Assembly: GCF_005116445.1 (NCBI RefSeq)
Contig: NZ_SWBQ01000002.1
Span: 744,001 to 808,000, forward strand
From: Pedobacter frigoris
GTDB lineage: Bacteria > Bacteroidota > Bacteroidia > Sphingobacteriales > Sphingobacteriaceae
DNA: 64,000 bases
Reading direction: 5' to 3'
Shown here: positions 59,235 through 64,000 of the stretch, piece by piece
How positions within the stretch are numbered: the stretch's first letter is position 1
Layout of the letters: every line of letters begins with the position of its first letter
Made by a program: the position numbers and the translations under genes
The notes under the pieces: model-generated
What the model saw: only the letters and a program-made list of their open reading frames with translations
What the model was told of the DNA's origin: nothing
The model's database searches: none

Positions 59235-60206
59235 ATGATATTGGTTACCGGTGCTACTGGATTTTTAGGAGCAGAATTAATACATCAGTTAACTGAACAA
59301 GGTTTAAAGGTAAGAGGACTAAAACGGGAGCACTCTGTTTTACCTGCTTTAATAAAGGACAACAGCCTGGTAGAATGGGTTGTGGCAGACATTAACGACC
59401 TTTCTGCTCTGGATGATGCCTTCGAAGGAATCAGCCAGGTATATCACTGTGCGGCACTGGTTTCATTCAACCCGAAAGACAAAACAAAGCTTTTAAAGAT
59501 CAACATTGAAGGCACCAGCAATGTGGTAAATCTTTGTGCTGAGTATAATGCACGATTGCTACACGTGAGCTCGGTAGCAGCGCTGGGAAACCCCAAAAAA
59601 GGGGCTTCTCTGATCACGGAAAAGGATTTCTGGGAATATGATTCCAAATCGCACAGTTATGCGATTTCTAAATACGAAGGTGAAATGGAAGTATGGCGCG
59701 GCATAGCTGAAGGCCTGGATGCTGTCATTGTAAACCCTTCAGTGATCATCGGTCCGGGCGCAGGATTTGAGGGAAGCGGCGCCATATTTAAACTGGTAAA
59801 ACAAGGTTTATCTTTTTATACCAGGGGCGCGACAGGGATTGTAGATGTAGCTGATGTGGCGAAAAGTATGATCCTGCTGATGAACAGCAAGGAAAGTGGC
59901 GAACGTTATACCATCTCTGCAGAGAATTATCATTACCAGCAGTTCTTTGGAGAAATAGCCAAAGGATTTGGGGTAAAAGCACCGGCAAAAGAAGCGAGGC
60001 CCTGGATGCTGGGTATTGCATGGAGAGCGGCTAAATTAGCCTCCATGTTTACAGGAAAGCCTGCCGCCCTCACCAGTGATGCCGCCCGCAGCAGTCTCAA
60101 TGAAAGTTTATACAGCAACGAAAAAATAAAACACACAACCGGAATAGCATTTAAACCACTTAAGCAAAGTATTGAAGAAGTTTGCGAGCGGTTAAAAAAC
60201 AATTGA
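59235..60206 (+). CDS. NAD-dependent epimerase/dehydratase (extended SDR)
   Basis: The ATG at 59235 is chosen because the Rossmann motif begins there (MILVTGATGFLGAELIHQL), and a -7 box lies between it and an upstream ATG at 59172. The 323-residue protein belongs to the 3-beta-HSD/dihydroflavonol reductase group of extended SDRs. The active-site Tyr-x-x-x-Lys is in HSYAISKYEGE, and VIVNPSVIIGPGAGFEGSGA contains the expected P-x-x-x-x-G-P. Its stop is 1 nt before the phosphatase-fusion gene, indicating one transcript. The substrate is unknown. Confidence 0.88.
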   Translation: MILVTGATGFLGAELIHQLTEQGLKVRGLKREHSVLPALIKDNSLVEWVVADINDLSALDDAFEGISQVYHCAALVSFNPKDKTKLLKINIEGTSNVVNLCAEYNARLLHVSSVAALGNPKKGASLITEKDFWEYDSKSHSYAISKYEGEMEVWRGIAEGLDAVIVNPSVIIGPGAGFEGSGAIFKLVKQGLSFYTRGATGIVDVADVAKSMILLMNSKESGERYTISAENYHYQQFFGEIAKGFGVKAPAKEARPWMLGIAWRAAKLASMFTGKPAALTSDAARSSLNESLYSNEKIKHTTGIAFKPLKQSIEEVCERLKNN

Positions 60207-60207
60207 T

Positions 60208-61506
60208 ATGAAGCAAAAGAACATTTACATCATCGATTTCGACAGCACCTTTACACAGGTAGAGGCATTGGATGAGCTGGCCCGAATCTCTCTGAAAAAG
60301 CATCCTGAAAAAGAAGCTATATTTCAGAAAATCGAAGATTATACCAACCTGGCAATGGAAGGAAAACTTTCATTTGGAGAAAGCCTTGCCCAGCGCGTAA
60401 AATTACTGGAAGCTACAGAAGATCACCTGAAGCAGCTGATTACCAGACTGAAGAAAAAAGTATCTGCTTCATTTTCCCGCAATGCGGAGTTCTTTAAAAA
60501 ACATGCTGATGAAGTATTGATTGTTTCCGGTGGGTTCAAAGAATTCATTACTCCTGTGGTGAGTCAGTACCACATTAAAAAGGAGAACATCTATGCCAAT
60601 ACGTTCGTAACCACAGGTGATGGAAAGATCATCGATTACGACCATTCCAACCCGTTAAGTGAAGAAGGTGGAAAAGTTAAACTAATGCAGCAGCTGAACC
60701 TGGAAGGGGATCTATACGGCATTGGCGATGGGTATTCTGACTTTCAGCTTCGCGAAAGCGGACTGATCAAAAAATTCTATGCTTTTACAGAGAACATTTC
60801 AAGGGAAAGCATTGTCAAAAAAGCGGATCACATTACGCCCAGCTTTGATGAGTTTTTATATGTGAATAACCTGCCAAGGGCCATTTCCTATCCTAAAAAC
60901 AGGATTCTTTGTCTTGTCATAGGAGAGGTAAACCCGCTGAGCATAGAACTGTTAAAAAAAGATGGTTTTTCTATCCGTCATAAAGAGACATTTGAAGAAA
61001 AATACGTGGCAGATGTGCACATGATGCTTTTGGCAGATGGCGAGAAGCTGGAACTTGAAAAATTAAAACGTGCCGTAAAACTGAAAACCATCGGCTACCT
61101 GGGCAATTCAAAAGGCAGGGTCGATATCGCGACCTGTATACAGCAAGGGGTTGTGGTATTTGAAGACCCGAAGAACAACCCGCGTAATCTTGATTTCATC
61201 CCTAAGAGAATGATTGACTTTATGAATACCGGAACTACTTATCTAAGCAGTAACTTCCCGAACCTTCAGCTACCGAGAATTGAAAAATCGCACAGGCTCA
61301 TCCACATTCACAAAAATGTACCGGGAATTATGGCCAAGGTAAACACCATTTTTGCGAAACACGACATCAACATTGTCGGGCAGTTCCTGATGACGAACCC
61401 GGAGATCGGTTATGTGATCACAGACATCAATGCGGAGTACGACAAACAGTTGTTTAAATCCCTTAAGAAAATTGAACACACAATAAAGTTTAGGGTTTTA
61501 TATTAA
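60208..61506 (+). CDS. serB: SerB-type HAD phosphatase fused to a SerA remnant and ACT domain
   Basis: A 432-residue fusion. Residues 1-215 are a phosphoserine-phosphatase-like HAD domain with all motifs: YIIDFDSTFT (Asp10, Asp12), LIVSGGFKEF (Ser107), GGKVKLM (Lys), GIGDGYSDFQL. Residues of about 231-327 match the substrate-binding half of phosphoglycerate dehydrogenase (LCLVIGEVNPLSIELLKKDG, KLKTIGYLGNSKGRVDIATC). The NAD-binding Rossmann domain is absent. Residues of about 340-432 match the SerA C-terminal ACT domain; HIHKN and DINIVGQFL keep the serine-binding His, Asn and Asn. It follows the epimerase by 1 nt. It may be a serine-regulated phosphoserine phosphatase. Confidence 0.85.
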   Translation: MKQKNIYIIDFDSTFTQVEALDELARISLKKHPEKEAIFQKIEDYTNLAMEGKLSFGESLAQRVKLLEATEDHLKQLITRLKKKVSASFSRNAEFFKKHADEVLIVSGGFKEFITPVVSQYHIKKENIYANTFVTTGDGKIIDYDHSNPLSEEGGKVKLMQQLNLEGDLYGIGDGYSDFQLRESGLIKKFYAFTENISRESIVKKADHITPSFDEFLYVNNLPRAISYPKNRILCLVIGEVNPLSIELLKKDGFSIRHKETFEEKYVADVHMMLLADGEKLELEKLKRAVKLKTIGYLGNSKGRVDIATCIQQGVVVFEDPKNNPRNLDFIPKRMIDFMNTGTTYLSSNFPNLQLPRIEKSHRLIHIHKNVPGIMAKVNTIFAKHDINIVGQFLMTNPEIGYVITDINAEYDKQLFKSLKKIEHTIKFRVLY

Positions 61507-61525
61507 CTGTCAGTCCCGGTTTTAT

Positions 61526-61533
61526 TACATTTG
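61526..61533 (+). promoter_or_regulatory. -7 box TACATTTG before the tryptophan dioxygenase gene
   Basis: An exact TAnnTTTG match followed by CCGGCAACTA, 20 nt before the ATG at 61554. Confidence 0.55.
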
Positions 61534-61553
61534 CCGGCAACTAACTTACTGTA

Positions 61554-62525
61554 ATGGAATTAACACCACAAATTAAAGATAAACTAGATCAGTTGCAGGA
61601 GAAATATGCTGCAATGGGCCAGGACATGTCGGCCTACCTGGATGGTTTATTGTATGCAGATTTCTTAACGTACTGGGATTATATTCATCTCGATACTTTA
61701 TTGAGCCTGCAAAGCCCAAAAACGCCTTTCCCTGACGAGGAGATCTTTATCATGTATCACCAGATCACGGAACTGTATTTTAAGCTTTCTCTGCATGAAT
61801 GCCGTCAAATTGCAGAACATCCGAATTTAACCGCGCAATTTATTACTGATCGTGTAAAACGGATCAATGCATATTTCAATGCACTTACTACTTCTTTTGA
61901 AGTGATGGTAAACGGAATGGAAAAAGAACAGTTCCTGAAATTCAGGATGTCATTATTACCAGCAAGCGGTTTCCAATCCGGTCAGTACCGCATGATAGAA
62001 ATCAGTGCGGCCAGTTTCATACAGCTGGTAGACAAGAGTAAAAGGTCTGACCTGGTCACAGCAACAATAGATGAGCAATTCGAACACATTTACTGGAAGT
62101 TTGGCGCTACAGAATTGGCGACGGGGAAACAAACCCTGACCTTAAAACAATTCATCAATAAATATGCTGCACAATTCCGGCAACTGGCTAAGGACAGGGA
62201 GCATACTAATTTCTCTGCGTTATACCATAAACTGGCTGCTGAAGGTCAGGATGTAAGCGCATTGGCAGAAGAGCTTAGAAAACTGGATTTGTACGTGAAC
62301 GTAGAATGGCCGCTGTCACATTACAAGTCGGCGGTAAGGTACCTGGAAAAAGATCCGGTAGACATTGCTGCTACGGGCGGAACGAACTGGCAGAAGTACC
62401 TGCCTCCACGCTTTCAGAAAAGGATCTTCTATCCTTTCCTCTGGACGGAAGACCAAATGGAAGAATGGGGTAAGGGATGGGTGCTTAGTGTATTGAAAAC
62501 ACTTAAAAATGAGCAACAACCGTAA
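61554..62525 (+). CDS. kynA: Tryptophan 2,3-dioxygenase
   Basis: A 323-residue heme dioxygenase that opens the indole ring of tryptophan to N-formylkynurenine. Matching segments are YADFLTYWDYIHLDTLLSLQ, FIMYHQITELYFKLSLHECR (substrate-binding His), LLPASGFQSGQYRMIEISAA, and WPLSHYKSAVRYLEK with ATGGTNWQKYLPPRF, which carries the proximal heme His and the GTGG-type loop. Other kynurenine-pathway genes are absent from this window. It has its own -7 box and is 71 bp upstream of ilvE. Confidence 0.92.
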   Translation: MELTPQIKDKLDQLQEKYAAMGQDMSAYLDGLLYADFLTYWDYIHLDTLLSLQSPKTPFPDEEIFIMYHQITELYFKLSLHECRQIAEHPNLTAQFITDRVKRINAYFNALTTSFEVMVNGMEKEQFLKFRMSLLPASGFQSGQYRMIEISAASFIQLVDKSKRSDLVTATIDEQFEHIYWKFGATELATGKQTLTLKQFINKYAAQFRQLAKDREHTNFSALYHKLAAEGQDVSALAEELRKLDLYVNVEWPLSHYKSAVRYLEKDPVDIAATGGTNWQKYLPPRFQKRIFYPFLWTEDQMEEWGKGWVLSVLKTLKNEQQP

Positions 62526-62552
62526 CCTTATTACAAAATAAAAGCGAATAAA

Positions 62553-62579
62553 AGGGGCAATTTTCTTATTTTTGCCCCT
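62553..62579 (+). repeat. Inverted repeat overlapping the ilvE promoter
   Basis: AGGGGCAA (62553-62560) and TTGCCCCT (62572-62579) flank an 11-nt AT loop that includes most of the -7 box TATTTTTG (62567-62574). It could be a terminator for the dioxygenase gene or an operator for ilvE; it lacks a following T-run. Confidence 0.5.
62567..62574 (+). promoter_or_regulatory. -7 box TATTTTTG before ilvE
   Basis: An exact TAnnTTTG match 21 nt before the ATG at 62596. It supports this start over an upstream in-frame ATG at 62572 that lies inside the box. Confidence 0.55.
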
Positions 62580-62595
62580 ACGAAATATTACAATA

Positions 62596-63660
62596 ATGAA
62601 CGAGACATTGGATATAACGATCACTAAAGCTGATCAAAGCAAATTAACGGTAACAGATTTCTCTCAATTACCATTCGGAAAAGTATTTTCCGATCACATG
62701 TTTATTGCGGAATATGATAACGGAGAATGGTCTAACCTACAGGTGTTGCCTTATGGACCAATCTTAATGAGCCCTGCAATTTCTGCACTTCATTATGGAC
62801 AGGCGATTTTTGAAGGCATGAAAGCTTATCGCCAGGCTGATGATAAAATCAGTGTATTCAGAGCGGATAAAAACTTTGAGCGTTTCAATAAGTCGGCAAA
62901 CCGTATGTCCATGCCAGCCATTACTCATGATATTTTCATGCAGGGTATTGCTGCTTTGATCGATATCGACGAAAAATGGGTACCTGCACAAGAAGGTTAT
63001 TCTTTATATATACGTCCGGTGATGTTTGCTACTGATCCATATCTTGGTGTTAAGCCATCTGATAAATATACCTTTGCGCTATTGACTACTCCTACAGGAC
63101 CTTACTACAGCAAAGCGTTAAAAGTTAAAATAGAAACTGAATTCACACGTGCTGATGAAGGTGGAGTTGGTTTTGCCAAAACTGCCGGCAACTATGCGCG
63201 TTCTCTCTACCCATTTGCTGAAGCCCAAAAAGAAGGTTTTGATCAGTTGATCTGGACAGATGCGGTATCTCATGAGTATATTGAAGAAGCCGGAACTGCC
63301 AACCTGATTTTCGTAATTGACGGTAAGTTAGTTACTCCTTCTGTGAGAAGTACAGTATTGGACGGTGTAACCCGCGACACGATTATTCAACTGGCTAAAA
63401 AAGCCGGAATTGAAGTTGAAGAAAGACGTGTAAGCGTAAAAGAAGTCATCGAAGGGATAGAAAGCGGACGGTTAACCGATGCTTTTGCAGCCGGTACCGC
63501 AGCAACAGTTACACCGATCGGTGAAATCGGATACCAGGGTAAAGTATATACTTTAGCTGATGTGTCTACCCGTACTGTTTCTGCAAATATTGCAAAAACA
63601 TTAAATGACATTCGTTATGGAATCGTTCCTGATGAATTCGGATGGAACTTTGTGCTTTAA
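62596..63660 (+). CDS. ilvE: Branched-chain amino acid aminotransferase
   Basis: A 354-residue class IV PLP aminotransferase that forms or degrades Val, Leu and Ile. The ATG at 62596 begins MNETLDITITK; the upstream ATG overlaps the -7 box. Family segments include LHYGQAIFEGMKAYRQADD, YSLYIRPVMFATDPYLGVKP, the PLP-lysine segment GGVGFAKTAGNYARSLYPFA, EEAGTANLIFV and AFAAGTAATVTPIG. Length and motifs match the eukaryote-like (BCAT type 2) branch common in Bacteroidetes. It ends in a good terminator. Confidence 0.96.
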   Translation: MNETLDITITKADQSKLTVTDFSQLPFGKVFSDHMFIAEYDNGEWSNLQVLPYGPILMSPAISALHYGQAIFEGMKAYRQADDKISVFRADKNFERFNKSANRMSMPAITHDIFMQGIAALIDIDEKWVPAQEGYSLYIRPVMFATDPYLGVKPSDKYTFALLTTPTGPYYSKALKVKIETEFTRADEGGVGFAKTAGNYARSLYPFAEAQKEGFDQLIWTDAVSHEYIEEAGTANLIFVIDGKLVTPSVRSTVLDGVTRDTIIQLAKKAGIEVEERRVSVKEVIEGIESGRLTDAFAAGTAATVTPIGEIGYQGKVYTLADVSTRTVSANIAKTLNDIRYGIVPDEFGWNFVL

Positions 63661-63678
63661 TCGCATCACACATTTTAC

Positions 63679-63707
63679 AAAGCGCCTTTTTAAAGGCGCT
63701 TTTTTTA
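63679..63707 (+). terminator. Terminator after ilvE
   Basis: AAAGCGCCTTT / AAAGGCGCTTT, about a 10-bp effective stem, followed by T-rich sequence to 63707, 19 nt after the stop. Confidence 0.85.
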
Positions 63708-63751
63708 TGCTTATCTTCCACCCCTCAAATCAAACAAACCGTATCAGCAGT

Positions 63752-64000
63752 ATGAAACGAATTTTATTGACCAGTTTAGCCATGTCATTATTCATCAATA
63801 TATCCGCACAGGCACAACTCAAAAAACTTACGCAGCAACAAATACTTGGACGCCAACCCTCTCTTACGAAACCAATTCCAATAACCAATGGATGGAGCGA
63901 CGACTCGCACTACATTGAAATTGATTCGAAAGAGAGGAAAATGTATGCTGTAGATATTAAATCAGGAGCAAAAACACCTTATACTGCTCCTCCAAAGAGT
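63752..64000 (+). CDS. S9-family peptidase (DPP-IV-like), N-terminal fragment
   Basis: The frame is open from ATG 63752 to the window edge (83 codons). A signal peptide (MKRILLTSLAMSLFINISAQ) is followed by KLTQQQILGR and NGWSDDSHYIEIDSKERKMY, which resemble the start of the DPP-IV/S9 propeller of Bacteroidetes secreted peptidases. The catalytic domain lies outside the window, so activity cannot be judged. It starts after the ilvE terminator with its own promoter presumed. Confidence 0.6.
   Translation, partial: MKRILLTSLAMSLFINISAQAQLKKLTQQQILGRQPSLTKPIPITNGWSDDSHYIEIDSKERKMYAVDIKSGAKTPYTAPPKS

Overview
The window looks like chromosome from a Bacteroidetes bacterium of the family Sphingobacteriaceae, probably Pedobacter or a close relative; the genus is an inference. 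The evidence is a complete alternative complex III (actABCDEF) joined to an aa3-type cytochrome c oxidase operon, Bacteroidetes-type -7 boxes (TAnnTTTG) ahead of many genes, weak or absent Shine-Dalgarno sequences, several Bacteroidetes-typical families (DUF4286, DUF4251, M56/BlaI pairs, TlpA with an N-terminal DUF4369-like domain), and moderately AT-rich DNA. No rRNA, tRNA, CRISPR array, prophage or intact insertion sequence was seen.

Layout. 1-5.3 kb: the end of a JmjC/cupin-like gene, then a plus-strand run of VWA protein, MoxR/ChlI-like AAA ATPase, membrane metallophosphoesterase and a UbiA-like membrane protein. 5.3-9.8 kb (minus): a lipoprotein of the S9 peptidase family that appears to have lost its nucleophile, a histidine kinase and an OmpR-type regulator, with a large palindromic repeat between kinase and regulator. 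9.9-12.7 kb (plus): TPR protein, DUF4286 protein, rfbC. 12.7-31.4 kb (minus): the respiratory block, read from 31.4 kb downward: actA-F, coxB, coxA, (terminator-like hairpin), ctaA, cyoE, two subunit III genes, subunit IV, a cysteine-free SCO-like protein, DUF420, a small CxxC protein, DUF983, DUF2461, then a separate OmpA-like lipoprotein.

31.7-49.7 kb: deoxyhypusine synthase-like gene, a repeat-bearing intergenic region, an outer-membrane barrel, a BlaI/M56 pair with a visible BlaI-type operator, a methyltransferase, a transglutaminase-like protein, an alpha/beta hydrolase behind prfB (which carries the classical +1 frameshift site), pgi, a DUF4251 protein, glutamine cyclotransferase, YraN, dnaG, a secreted unknown, an M20 amidohydrolase and a SPOR-like protein. 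49.7-64 kb: secA, a small secreted unknown, purD, a decayed 560-bp stretch, an acyltransferase, a TlpA-like thioredoxin, a ureohydrolase-fold protein with altered metal ligands, then a plus-strand run of epimerase, a SerB phosphatase fused to a SerA remnant, tryptophan 2,3-dioxygenase, ilvE and the start of an S9 peptidase.

How it works together. ActA-F would oxidise menaquinol and pass electrons through c-hemes to the CuA centre of the aa3 oxidase; ctaA and cyoE make its heme a. No wholly new multi-gene system is evident. The most notable items are conserved folds with lost active sites (SCO, S9 peptidase, arginase fold, UbiA), a phosphatase fused to a SerA shell that keeps the serine-sensing ACT domain but lacks the NAD domain, several genes with a promoter box 4-5 nt before the start codon (probably leaderless), and two kinds of intergenic palindromic or tandem repeat.
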